Positions 34,577 through 45,463 of a stretch of DNA of 64,000 nt are shown one piece after another; within the stretch, counting starts at the first letter, position 1; the number at the start of each line of letters is the position of its first letter. A program made the position numbers and the translations under genes. Under the pieces are notes generated by a model. The model was given only the letters and a program-made list of their open reading frames with translations, was not told the origin of the DNA and did not search any database. The DNA lies in NCBI GenBank assembly GCA_027475525.1, contig JAMWFC010000028.1, positions 298,831 through 362,830 of the forward strand. Reading direction: 5' to 3'. This stretch comes from Macrolepiota albuminosa. Taxonomy: Eukaryota > Basidiomycota > Agaricomycetes > Agaricales > Agaricaceae.

Positions 34577-34726
34577 GGCGATGAGGGAGTAGACTTGAAG
34601 TCAACAGTAAGGTCATCCATAGCCTCTAGCAGCTTAAAACAGGGATCTCCTTTGTCTTTGTCTTTTCAGATCGCTGATAACGCATGCGTTCGACAAAGAA
34701 CCGGAATTCGGGATCTCCACGTGCCC

Positions 34727-34759
34727 TTTGAGCTCTCTTTGAGCTCTCTTTGAGCTCTT
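34727..34759. repeat. 11-bp tandem repeat upstream of the coiled-coil gene
   Basis: Three copies of TTTGAGCTCTC, about 90 bp before the ATG at 34847; each contains the palindrome GAGCTC. A role in promoter activity is only a guess. Confidence 0.6.
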
Positions 34760-34846
34760 TGTCCGCTTTTAACATGACACGCGACTTTCCCCTTTAAACG
34801 GCTGCTATCTTATTGGAACCATAGTGACTTGCAGCCTTCCAATCCC

Positions 34847-37800
34847 ATGAACAGAGATTCTGATGACATTGTATGTTCTGCTGTCATTTCTTTCGGATGC
34901 ATGCTCTGACATATTGTATCCCTTCCAGATTACTGCCCCTGCTAGGCTGGATAATCCCCCTCCTGTCCAGCCTGAGAGTATGGGGCTTAATATCTTCCAT
35001 GTAACTCCGCGGCCCCAGAAGCGTCTTAGAATCAAAAAAGACAATGAAGATACGGTCTCTCTAACTGTGATTACAACTTCTTTCTATTAATGTTTATCAT
35101 CCATTGACCTTGCTTTCATAGCTATCTCACAGTCTTGAAAATAAGACAATGTGGTTACAGGTGGGTTGTCTGGATTTCTATCCGGTATTTGACAAAACCT
35201 TGAGCAGGTGGCGAAGTTGGAATGTGAGAAATCCGAACTACTAAGATGTCTTCAACTCTATGAATCTGCAAGTCTGGGACTGATTACAGTGGGTTTTATG
35301 TGGACGAGTTCTCAAAATTTACTAATTGAGACTTCAACTAGCAGATCACCCGCGAAATACAAACTGATTGCCCGCTTCCAGATCAGGCCTCCACAAGGCA
35401 GAAGGAGGTGTCTGTTCGTCAAGATTGAGTTTTAAGGAAGACGCTAACTGAACTCAAATAGTTTGGATCCTGTGAAAACAAGAACAACCTTGGAAATGGT
35501 ACCTCAGCCGCTGCCCCAGAAAGTGCGCTCCCTGGCCAGCTCTCTTGTCTACAAGAGGATCTATGGAGGGTGCAAAAGACAATAGAGAAGAAGGATGTTC
35601 AGCTAGAAAGGATGAGACGCAAAATGATCCATGCTAGCGAGAGTTATCAGGCCATGTTGGAAGCAAGGGAATCGTCCTTTGACAGATATGAGACCACTAT
35701 GAAGGTAAATCTATCGTCTACTCCTTAGCTTATTGATTATGGTTTCTTATTCCGTCATAGGGAAAGGAGAAAGATACTGAGCTTTCTATTGCTTTGCAGG
35801 AAGCAAAAGACGAGGTGACCAAAGCATTGAAAGAACAAAAGAAAGCAGAAACTGCGTTGATAGCCCTACAACAAGAAAATGACGGAGTGCGAGCTACTTT
35901 GGAACAGAAAGCCATGGCCTTCCATGCCGCACTGAAGGTAGGTTTAACCCCGTATACATCTTTTCTTCTCTCACCACCATCATTCTGCAGGAAGTCAATG
36001 ACGCCAAGGCCAGGGCTATCCAGGAGAAAACCGTTGAGCTTCAGGGCCTAACAAGAGCTTTAGATGCCCTGCGACAGCAGAGGGATTATCTGCAGGAAGA
36101 AAATGATGGGGCAATCAAAGCAATTAAGGAACGGGACAATGAATTGCAGAGGATGACAACCACCTTTGACGCCCTGCAGCAGGAAAAGGAAGAAGCTGTC
36201 AAGGTCTGCTTTTCCATTACCCTTCTTTTGTATCTCACCACCTCTGCAGGAAACAAAGGAGGCGGCGACGAAGGCAATTGGTGACAAAGTCATTGAGCTA
36301 CAGAGAGTGACAGGTGCTCTGGATGCCCTGCAGTGCAATAAGGACCATATACAATCTGCGTTGGATGAGAAAGACAAGGCTTTCAATGCTTTACTCAAGG
36401 TATGCTATTTTACATCCGAGTTGTTGTCTTTATGCTCACTGTCTCATCTCAGGAGGTGAAAGATGAGGCGCTAGCAATGCAGACGACGCTTCAAACACAA
36501 GATGCCAAAGTTGCTGCTGTCGAGGCGGAAAAAATATCTCTTCTGGACCAATTGCGAACCGAGAAGGCGTCCTCCGCATCTCTGAGCACGGAATTTGAGA
36601 ACAAATTGACTATGGCTCACAACGAGATTAGTGACAAAGCCATCGAGCTACAGAGGGTGACAGGTGCTCTGGATGCCCTGCAGTGCGATAAGGACCGCGT
36701 ACAATCTGTGTTGGATAAGAAAGACAAGGCTTTCAATGCTTTACTCAAGGTATGCTATTTTACATCCGAGTTGTTGTCTTTATGCTCACTGTCTCATCTC
36801 AGGAGGTGAAAGATGAGGCGCTAGCAATGCAGACGACGCTTCAAACACAAGATGCCAAAGTTGCTGCTGTCGAGGCGGAAAGAATATCTCTTCTGGACCA
36901 ATTGCGAACCGAGAGCTTCAAACACAAGATGCCAAAGTTGCTGCTGTCGAGGCGGAAAGAATATCTCTTCTGGACCAATTGCGAACCGAGAAGGCGTCCT
37001 CCGCATCTCTGAGCATGGAATTCAAGAACAAATTGACTATTGCTCACAACGAGGTCTCTGCCAGGGACAAGACTATTGAGGTTCTACTCCTCAGGCTTTC
37101 GGCCATGCAAGATGAATTGGCATCAGCACATGCCAATGTAAGTTAGTCGTAAGCTCATGTCTATCAATTCTTTCCAAGTCTCTTTGCCAGCAGCAAGAAA
37201 TACAAACATCAGATGCCTCTGTTGAGAAATTGTCGGCTGTCGGTACTTCTATCTAGTTCCATTATAGCAGCTCAACTTCTCGAACAACAGGACAAGGCAA
37301 CACTTGAACAGTCATTAATTACGGCCCGCCAGTCCTTAACGACGTACAAGGCAAAGGTGGACTCACTGGATGCCGAATTAGAGGACGTGCGATCCCGGTT
37401 GCAAGCCATTGAAGCCGAGAAGGCCAAAATACCGGAGTTGGAGATGTTCCAGGGTATGCCGGCGACACTTGAAGATGTAGTTATGCATGGACAAGAATCT
37501 GTGAGATTGTGATCATATTATGTTGATTTCCATCTCCATGTCTATAAATAGGTTCCTACACGAGAGCCCGCCCAAGACGACCTAGAATCTGCGCCAAGCC
37601 GGGGTCCACCTCAAGGTGGTGAAGACATGGTCATTGATGGAAATCCAGCCATGGCTTTTGCCCAGCTCCAACAACCGCAACACATTTGTGCAGGAAGACA
37701 GCAAACTAGACTGTCACACGTAGACTTAGACTCGATGGATAGATTGTTCGGTGAAAAGGGAAGTCAAGCTCTTATCCTTTTCCGCTTTGGACTAAACTTC

Positions 37801-38219
37801 TTCTATCGATACAGTACATGTATATTAGTGGCCGTCCATCCATCAGTAAACAAGTGCAGTCTAAAGAGACACCGTATGAGCGTGGCATTCACAGTTCGAC
37901 TTCTGCGATCATGGGCAGACAAACAAGGAATTCGAATCGCCGATCCCAAGACAATTATGTGGCGATTGACAAACCACGCCGTTCTCAGCGGCTATCGAAG
38001 TTCCCTGTGGTATCTAGCACTCCCTCGGCATCTGATCATCCTGGCCCATCACTTTCTGTTCCATTGTCGTCCTTTGCCGCTTCTCCTAGATATTCATGCG
38101 GAGGTATGGTCTCAACCCATGAACGTGTGGGAATCCTCGTCCTCAAGGATGACAGTGGTAGGGTTGGTAACAATGCAAAAGGCAACGACGGTTCTACGCT
38201 TCAAATGGGGGTCGAGTGA
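34847..38219 (+). CDS. Long coiled-coil protein, unknown function
   Basis: Exon 1 34847-34870 (MNRDSDDI), intron 34871-34928, then about ten more exons. Exons from about 35508 on are heptad-like and rich in Glu, Lys, Gln and Leu: DLWRVQKTIEKKDVQLERM, LQEAKDEVTKALKEQKK, LQRVTGALDALQ, LDEKDKAFNALLK. Several end in AAG followed by a GT donor, so modules can be added without a frame change. The tail (EPAQDDLESAPSRGPPQGG, then KPRRSQRLSKFP near 37970) is basic and Ser/Pro-rich, suggesting a nuclear or nucleic-acid-binding end. The exact junction near 37780-37820 is not resolved. A structural or tethering role is likely; a Gag-like or transposon-borne origin cannot be excluded. A real 350-bp duplication and an artificial 77-bp one lie inside. 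Confidence 0.65.
36281..36980 (+). repeat. 350-bp tandem duplication of an exon-intron module
   Basis: The block from 36281 (GTGACAAAGTCATTGAG) recurs from 36631 with scattered substitutions; introns starting GTATGCTATTTTACATCC lie at 36400 and 36750. Both copies keep the phase, so the coiled coil is lengthened. The divergence shows this is biological, unlike the 77-bp repeats. Confidence 0.85.
36838..36991. repeat. 77-bp exact tandem duplication in the coiled-coil gene
   Basis: The unit 36838-36914 recurs at 36915-36991 inside the last part of the 350-bp module and breaks the exon frame. Confidence 0.92.
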
Positions 38220-38615
38220 AGTGGATGGTAGGGAAAATTGTAAGGCCAAGTTATGGGCTTACCAGGGTTTCAGGAGTTACCGACGAGAATAAGTTTCATG
38301 AAATGGTTACTTAGTACATTTACATACTTCCACAAATAAAATGTCTTTGATCATTATGGCTTTCAGCAGTTTGCTATCACTACACGTAAAGAAAACCAAA
38401 AGCCAAAGGTAGAGTAATGGGATATCTATGTCGCTGAATTTAATGGCATGAGAATGAGAATGAATATTTTATTCCCAACTACGTTACATAAGAGATAAGA
38501 GATAAAGGCAATCAAGAGAAGTTGCTTAGTAATGTGGATGGGAGGAATCCCACGGGCATTATGTAAATCCAGTGTGTCTGACTCCTTGCGACCACACCAC
38601 CACACGAGCTACCTC

Positions 38616-38708
38616 GAGTTCTGGGTTCACCCAAGCTCGTTCCTTTTCCTCGAGTTCTGGGTTCACCCAAACTCGTTTTTTCCCTCGAGGTTTGTGTTCA
38701 CCAAGCTC
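38616..38708 (+). repeat. Three clustered copies of a dispersed motif
   Basis: GAGTTCTGGGTTCACCC starts at 38616 and 38652; a third, degraded copy starts at 38685. The core TGGGTTCACCCA is nearly palindromic. Single copies occur at 11055-11077 (reverse) and 31062. Confidence 0.65.
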
Positions 38709-38778
38709 GCCTGTTTTCTCCCCGAGCTCTCTGGTTCTCTACTTATCTTTCTCTCTGCTACTCTGCTTTTCTCACAGA

Positions 38779-39078
38779 CTTCTCGCCAAAAATTTTTTCT
38801 GTCCATTAGCCCAATATTTGGCAAAGCAACTTTTGGTCGTAGTATACAGCAGCCTTCTCGCCAAAAATTTTTTCTGTCCATTAGCCCAATATTTGGCAAA
38901 GCAACTTTTGGTCGTAGTATACAGCAGCCTTCTCGCCAAAAATTTTTTCTGTCCATTAGCCCAATATTTGGCAAAGCAACTTTTGGTCGTAGTATACAGC
39001 AGCCTTCTCGCCAAAAATTTTTTCTGTCCATTAGCCCAATATTTGGCAAAGCAACTTTTGTTCATAGTATACAGCAGC
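38779..39078. repeat. Minisatellite, 4 x 75 bp
   Basis: Units start at 38779, 38854, 38929 and 39004, nearly identical apart from a GGTCG to TTCA change at the end of the last. Because 75 is a multiple of 3, several frames stay open on both strands and create spurious ORFs. The unit length is 75, not 77, so this is not one of the assembly-like duplications. Confidence 0.9.
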
Positions 39079-39501
39079 CTCATCGCCACGTGGGAGCAAG
39101 TCCTGTCACTCTTGTACAAGTTCATTCACATGATAAATCCAACTTTGACAGCTTGGACACCACTTCCAGGGCACTGTCAATATTTCTGCGTCTCCTGTTC
39201 CCCAAATTGCAAGCCGCCAACTCTTTAATTGCTGATTGATCCAGCCAGTTCTTTCATTTGGGAAAGCCTGCGCATGAGACATTGATTTTCACATTGTCAA
39301 TCACTTAGCAGAACAGGCGATGTTCCAAAGGGGGTGAGCGTGGTTTGAAGGCAATGAGCGTGCTGTTTGCAAGTTTGTAGTCGAAAGACAATCATATGAC
39401 GCCCTCAAACAAAGAATTGGAGTTCGGAATCTTGAGACAATTTGTCCTTTGAGCTTGCTTTGTCTTGCTCCAAATCATCGTCAACACATGGAACGCACAC
39501 T

Positions 39502-41100
39502 ATGAGCGACTTGCAGCTTCCCTCTTCTATCAACACTGTATGCCCTTTCATTCTAACATCTTGATGCATGCTCTAACGTTCCATCTCTTCTAGGTCACTG
39601 CCCCGCATAGTTCCGATTTTGCTCAGCCTGCCCATGGAGACGACATCAGAGGCGGTGCTCCCGATGATAACCAACATGACGAAGACGACGACAACTACCT
39701 GTTGAATACGGTCAGGAGACTTGAAGAAGAAGTGGAAGAGCTACGGGACCAGATGAATGGACTCCGTACTCCTGCTCGGAGGAAGGTACTAGTTCCCAGG
39801 ACATCCCCCTTCAAGGTCCCTCAGACACGTGTCAATCGCACCGACTATCACAATACCCGTATGCGCATCGTTAGAGAGGAGATGAAATTCGTTTTAGGTA
39901 CCGAGAAAGATGTCGACTTCTTCAAGGTTGTCAATGAGCGGCCAGAGCTTCTCACGTCTGTTGTCGACGTAGCAAATTTTGCTGCAGATGACACTGCTCC
40001 AGGACCAAACATCGACGAACCCCAAATCTGGATCCATTCCCCTCAGAATATATGGAATTTTGAACTTGCTGACCAGTTTGCAGCATGTGTCATAGAAAAG
40101 TATCCCCATAGGAATCTGGATCCTACATGGGTTGCTCAACACTTCATCACCCATCTGGACACCCTGAGAAAGGCCTACAATAAACGGCGACCTTGAGAGA
40201 ATGAGGATGTGGACAGTGCTGAAGTTTGGTTCAGCGAAGAATTTCAGAGAAGCTGCAAGATTAAGCGTAGGAGGAGGAGACAGACAGAGGTATGTATCTC
40301 ACATGAGTACAGATTCAAGTCGTTGAGCATCTGACAGCTGTATCACTCTCGGAAGGCCATTTGCGAAGAAATGATAGATGTTTTGGGCTCATGCGTACTA
40401 ATTATAATTACTCCACTAAACTGATACATACAGACTACAGAAAACATCCAAAAAGTCGATTTCATTTCTTCACACGTAAGTACTGGTGTCTCTCTTAGTG
40501 CGTAAAACTAGACATTTTGTTTATAGGTATCAGCCATGCAAGTACTGAAGACTTTACTCAAAATGAAGCGATAGAGACCGTCAGGGGTCAACGTCCAATG
40601 TTCACGGTAAGATTGGCATAAGAAAGTGTCCGCTTTGTTTACTGAAAGTTCACAGATGATACCGTTTTGATCTTTTTGTACATAGTCTTTTGAATTTGTA
40701 TTTTTGGTACGCAACAGAAGAATGTACATACTTCAAGGTTGCAATGTTTGGCTCTGCAGTTAGAGGGTGTTTCGTCGCTCTCCTGAATCTCCAGCCCCCA
40801 CCACGCATCCCAATGTACATTCATCATCACTCTCCTTCCAGAAATGAAAGTTGGCAGAGTCAGACGGAGGACGGGCAGAGATCAACTGTCTGGGCACATG
40901 AGCCGATTGCGCAGTATCTGGAAGACAAAGGAACTGAGATTGACACTGATACAACGTGCTCTGTGCACATTGAGACAGAGACAGAGATGGAGCCTTCTTC
41001 AGCTTCCTCCACTACCTCTTTGACGGCATCAGTGTCTCTACTAGACAACTGTAACGAAGTTACGAAGGTTAGAGAGCTTAGTGTGCACACACGACACTGA
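39502..41100 (+). CDS. Coiled-coil hypothetical protein (repetitive Agaricomycete family)
   Basis: Exon 1 39502-39537 (MSDLQLPSSINT), intron 39538-39593, exon 2 from 39594: acidic DDNQHDEDDDN, a short coiled coil TVRRLEEEVEELRDQMNGL, the basic TPARRKVLVPRTSPF, then MRIVREEMKFVLG, PQNIWNFELADQF, HFITHLDTLRKAYNKRR. TGA at 40194-40196 interrupts the frame before ENEDVDSAEVWFSEEFQ; it is one step from CGA. Later short exons reach about 41100. The family is multi-copy in mushrooms and often found near transposons; its role is unknown. Exon 1 and its intron resemble those of the gene at 34847. Confidence 0.6.
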
Positions 41101-41244
41101 ATCAGACCAGACCGGTCTATTGGCAATGTAGTATACACAAAAGTAAGCTGCTTTGTAAGCAGCTGGTAAACTAATTTATATAGTAATGTAAATTAATATT
41201 ATATTATAATAAATATAATATAATAGTATCTACTGTAAAGTAAA

Positions 41245-41268
41245 GCTATGTGGCCAACGCCACATAGC
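41245..41268. repeat. Perfect 10-bp hairpin next to an AT-only stretch
   Basis: GCTATGTGGC (41245-41254), loop CAAC, GCCACATAGC (41259-41268). The preceding 41160-41240 is almost pure A/T with its own palindromes. It could be a terminator or the 3' hairpin of a mobile element; neither is proven. Confidence 0.55.
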
Positions 41269-41307
41269 GGACTACGCTACACACCCCCCAATCAGACCGA
41301 GCTACGG

Positions 41308-41976
41308 TCATGCCGTTGGTAAGTCAGGGACGGGGGCAATGGGAGAGTCCCCAGGCTCCCGGAATGGATCGGCAGTCGCGTCGTCCATGTTGTAGTCGAG
41401 GAGTTCATCCTCGGATGCGGGCGCGTAAGAAGTGCCCGAAGGCCCTGCTACTGGCAGGGAATTGTCATAGTCCCGGAGGGGGGACAGTGTGAGATTGGGG
41501 TCAATGGTCGACCCCGGGACAGGTGGTTGGGGATCAGGCAGATCCCCGGTGTTGGACGGGTACTGGCACGTCCAGATTTTGCGGGCATGAATGTCTTGCC
41601 CGATGAAGAGGTACATCCCCTTGGCGAGCGCGTCGTCGTACGCACGACGACTGTCCTGCTGCTGGAGCATCAGGCGTTGGCGATCGCCAATAGTGGCCTC
41701 GTGCCACCCATCCCACTGAGGGATGGACTGGGGTGTACCGTAGTGGTCGAGGCATTGTAGCCTCTCGTCATCGATAGCAGCCGCCTTGTTGTAGAGCCGG
41801 CTGTCGCTGAAGAATAGATGGGCCAAATAGGTGACCCCATAAGTATACGCGTGGTCAGCCCAGCTGACCGGAATTTGATTGTGAAGAAGGACGCGTAACT
41901 TCATCTGGTTCCAGAGGGGCAGTCTGCCTTCCACTAGCAATAAACCCACTCCTGTCCTGAGAAGCAGCAAGGACAT
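41308..41976 (-). CDS. Unrecognised GC-rich ORF, 222 aa
   Basis: A clean open frame, richer in G and C than its neighbours. N-terminal half: LPLWNQMKLRVLLHNQIPVS, SWADHAYTYGVTYLAHLFFS, DDERLQCLDHYG. C-terminal half: Pro/Asp-rich and disordered (DLPDPQPPVPGS, SYAPASEDELLDYN). No known motif. It lies directly downstream of the KDZ relic on the same strand and ends near the 41245 hairpin, so it may belong to the same or another mobile element. Confidence 0.5.
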   Translation of the reverse strand: MSLLLLRTGVGLLLVEGRLPLWNQMKLRVLLHNQIPVSWADHAYTYGVTYLAHLFFSDSRLYNKAAAIDDERLQCLDHYGTPQSIPQWDGWHEATIGDRQRLMLQQQDSRRAYDDALAKGMYLFIGQDIHARKIWTCQYPSNTGDLPDPQPPVPGSTIDPNLTLSPLRDYDNSLPVAGPSGTSYAPASEDELLDYNMDDATADPFREPGDSPIAPVPDLPTA

Positions 41977-41980
41977 TGAG

Positions 41981-44900
41981 TCAAACCCTTAATAGTTCTC
42001 TTTCTGCCTCGACCTTTTGCCAATCATCATTGCTTGCATGCTGATTCAAACAGCAAACCTGGTCCTGAATTGCAATTCTGAGCTTCCAATTAGTGGGATA
42101 GGTTGGGCCATCAGCAATACACCTTACTGCTGCTCCTCAATGTCAAGGGCAAGTTGAATCCAGAAGGAATGAATATCTGTTGCTGCAACATCCGTTGAGT
42201 GGTTTCCACTGTCTGCTGCCATTCGGTCTTCACTTGCACTATTAAGGTTATTGTACAAGCTTTCAGAATATCCATTGCTTTACGGTTTCCTTCCTCTCTG
42301 AGCCTTTCTGCCTTAGCTATTCTGGCTTCCCAGCTTGTTAGTAAATCCATTGATATTCCAATGGATCGCTTGGTGAAATATTGAACGGCTGCATCTCTCA
42401 TCTCAACAGCAGTCCTGTACTTTTGACATAGGAATGGAACCATGTCAAGCAGCTTCTTCCAGTTTGAGTCACACATGTGATCATCAAGGATTTCTGCCCA
42501 ATGTGCCAAGGTAGCCGTACGGGCCATCTGTGAGACTTCATTTAGTGTAGACCAGAGACTTTCAATTATCTCCCCAGCCAAATGACCGGCCCCAGGAATG
42601 AAGGACGGGGCAAAGCAGAAAAAACAATCCTCCTTATGCCCATGGACATGAAGAAGTCCTATTGCAAAGTCCATGAGTAGATTATCTGGCAGGACTTCTC
42701 CGGCCTCAGCAAGCTGTTCAGAAAATTTGACACACCACTGGCATGCTATGTCATATACCAGTAGGAGATGCTGAATCCCATCCATGTTGGTTGTCTTAAC
42801 TGCCTGTGTGATGGAAAAGTCTGTGTAAACCTGGCCTTCACCATGAGTCAAGTTTGTTACACTATTAGGAGCAAAGCAGCTGTGCCGTGTACATGCCGTT
42901 GCAACAATACCAGTAATGTCACATGACTTGTTCATCATCAGGGCCTTTTCAATAGCTTTGAATGTGTTTTCACAAGCTGCTCCCTGGACAGATGGAGGTC
43001 CAGCAGACAGCTGATGGACAGGATTGAATTGATGAGCGGATGGTGGACAGGTAGAGTTAAAGAATGTCACTTACCGTTGGCTGTTCCTTTGCATGCTTGA
43101 GATAGTGGGTGAGCTCATCCCTCCTGGCCATCATACCACCGCCTTCTGAATGCCATACATCATGAGCAGGATTAGAATGTCGGACGTGATCTGCCTTGAA
43201 GTTGCCGTCCATCATTAAAGAACGATTGAACTTCCACTGGACAGGATCTTCTTCCCAGTTGGATGGAAGATTGACTCCTGGTTGGGGGCAAGTTGGACAG
43301 AATATTGCAAGTTCACCATGGCCGGTGCCATGGGGTGCCTCGATTCATCATGTCCAAAGCCTGCCCACTTCAACTTCTTCAGCCACTGCCATGAATGAGA
43401 AATTTGTTGTAGCTCATGGTAAAGGTTATCCACCTCACCAGAAGATGCAATTGGGGAAGTTATTCTTGCAATTTTCTGCCAGTACTGGTAGGTGGATGCT
43501 TTGCACTCTAGATTTGTCAGACGGAAGTTGTCAGGGGACTCCTCATCTCTTCCTTTTCTCACTCCTTATCTCTTCACTCTCCTTCCATTCATTCTCTTAT
43601 TTCTTCTGACATTATTTCATTTTACTGTTTCTATTCTTTCAACACTATCTGTTAATACTACTCTCAGCCCTTGAGATGCTCTGGTTCTTTAGCCACCATT
43701 CAGACAAGTGTGGGCCCACTCAGCACCGCTTCCAGACCGCTTATATAAGCCAGAGTTTGCCAGAGTTTGCCCCTTATTTGTACAAGTGTTTGTGTAGGCA
43801 ATTTTTGTGTTTTTAAGTAAGGTTTTGTTGTACTGTACAGTTGTTTCCCATGCTTCAGAGGCCCCAGAAGCGTCCAACCTGGCATAGGGAATCCCTAGAC
43901 TTGTTCTCTTTGGATCTCCCTCTGCCAGGTGAGTAGCTACCTTGATATTGTCAGTATATATTCTAATACACTTTGCATCTCCCTCTGCCAGCTGTGTGAC
44001 TGAGCCACAGCCTCTAGAGGTTGCCCTTACAGAAGTCGTCCAGCACAGCCATTGTAAAATATGTTTGTGTCCAATCAAATGTACTGGGGACCAGCTGCAA
44101 GCGGATGGTTTCCTCCACCAAGACATCCATCCGAGAACACTCACATGAAATGACAGTGATGTAGTGTACTCCAGTTGTGTGAACAATCCGTTGTATTGGA
44201 TTCCCAAAGCAATCATATCTGTCCATACGGAACCTGTTTGTAGCTGGGCAATCTTCTGGAATATCTTCTATTGGCACATTATTCTCTGGTTCCTGTTGCT
44301 CTTCCTCTTCCATGATTTGATCAAGGCTGGCATCCTGAAGTCTGCTCAGGAAATCTGAAGTCATGGACGGATGCACTGCCAGATGCCCGGGTCGCTATCC
44401 GCTGATGGAAGTTCAACATCCAGTTGATATTTGAGTTATATAAACTCTTGCTCCTGAATATCCTTTTGCCGCTTGTGGTCTTCAAGAGCCCTGACCCTGA
44501 CCTTCCCTTGATTACAGTTTGCATGCAATGAATTGTGTTAGATATAGAAATGCCCCCCAGTATCCGACATATTCATTGGTTGAAAATACCTACCATTCCA
44601 TACTTCAGGTCAGTGAAATGGGTTGGAGAGGTGCGTGCGGTGGAAACATCCATGACAGAATATTCTTGACTCAACGCAATCACAGCATCACCATTGTGCC
44701 AGGTAATGGTCAGGACAAGCAAGGCAATCAGTAACGTCATCCATTGATTCACGACCAAGCAATCCATTGAGCAACTGTGGAACATGGTTGATGAAGTCGT
44801 TAAGATAATCTGCCTGTGTCTATGTATGAACTTGAATAATTTGCTCTCAATAATAGCATACATTCAAATCACCTTTACATGCCTTATAGATATGGGCATT

Positions 44901-45151
44901 GTATCATCTACATCATCTACCGTTGGATTATTGTCCAAGTGTGCAAAGTTATCATCATCTGCAAATGCCGCAGGTGGTGCACCAGTTACAATGGGAATGG
45001 GACCCAGTGGTAGCCGTTGTGTTATGAGGACTGGCAACCCTCATGTGTTCTGAGTGAGTCGTGTCCTTTCCTCAGCAAACGGGATGAGGTCCCTTTGCCT
45101 GATGACTGTTGTTTTTGGTCGCTTGCGTTTCTTCAGAGAGTTCAGGTTCAT
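41981..45151 (-). pseudogene. KDZ (Kyakuja-Dileera-Zisupton) transposase with CxC2-like zinc region, decayed
   Basis: From ATG 45151: LKKRKRPKTTVI, DLIPFAEERTRLTQNT, a TGA (45041-45043), then a Cys/His region (DCLACPDHYLAQW, CCDCVESRIFCHGCFHRTHL, PEVWNG) with TGA codons in it. Next HYITVISCECSRMD, LVPSTFDWTQTYFTMAVLDDF, the solo LTR, NLECKASTYQYWQKI, LPSNWEEDPVQWKFNRS, MMDGNFKADHVRHSN, then the core 42111-43070: HLLLVYDIACQWCVKF, LLHVHGHKEDCFF, PGAGHLAGEIIESLWSTLNE. That order is diagnostic for KDZ transposases of mushroom genomes, known to be linked to TET/JBP expansions. Several stops are one C-to-T step from CGA. The solo LTR at 43529-44031 sits exactly in a codon of this gene. Confidence 0.85.
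43529..44031 (+). mobile_element. Solo LTR, family A, inside the KDZ gene
   Basis: 503 bp from TGTCAGGGGA to TGCCCTTACA, flanked by GAAGT (43524-43528 and 44032-44036). It carries the AGACTTGTTCT self-primer complement and the 63-bp intron-like duplication. More diverged from the full element than the copy at 9706. Removing it with one GAAGT fuses AVLDDF to RLTNLECKAS in frame. Confidence 0.92.
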
Positions 45152-45309
45152 GATCAAATATCTATGGCCAGGACCTAGCCATTGTACCGGAGATCTAATG
45201 AGACTGCTCATTGATATCGGCAATATGCCCCAATTTAGATGGGCTAGATACCAGCGGACAGCGGACCCTATCTGTTGATGACAAACACAACAGACAGTGA
45301 ACGGAAATG

Positions 45310-45463
45310 TATATTTTATCATGTGATCCTTTGGTTGAGAACTGTGTGGTTGCAGAAATTATATTGTCTACAAACATGTCTGCCCTTATATTTTATCATG
45401 TGATCCTTTGGTTGAGAACTGTGTGGTTGCAGAAATTATATTGTCTACAAACATGTCTGCCCT
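45310..45463. repeat. 77-bp exact tandem duplication at the start of the KDZ-linked gene
   Basis: The unit 45310-45386 recurs at 45387-45463. Both copies contain ATGTCTGCCCT, so the true start of the next gene could be either ATG. Confidence 0.92.

Noticed and set aside
38779..39078. CRISPR-like array
   Set aside because: The units are directly adjacent without unique spacers, and the genome is fungal.
38532..39239. Two overlapping plus-strand ORFs of 218-235 codons and two minus ones
   Set aside because: They are open only because the 75-bp unit is a multiple of 3 and stop-free; the translations are 25-residue repeats with no family likeness.
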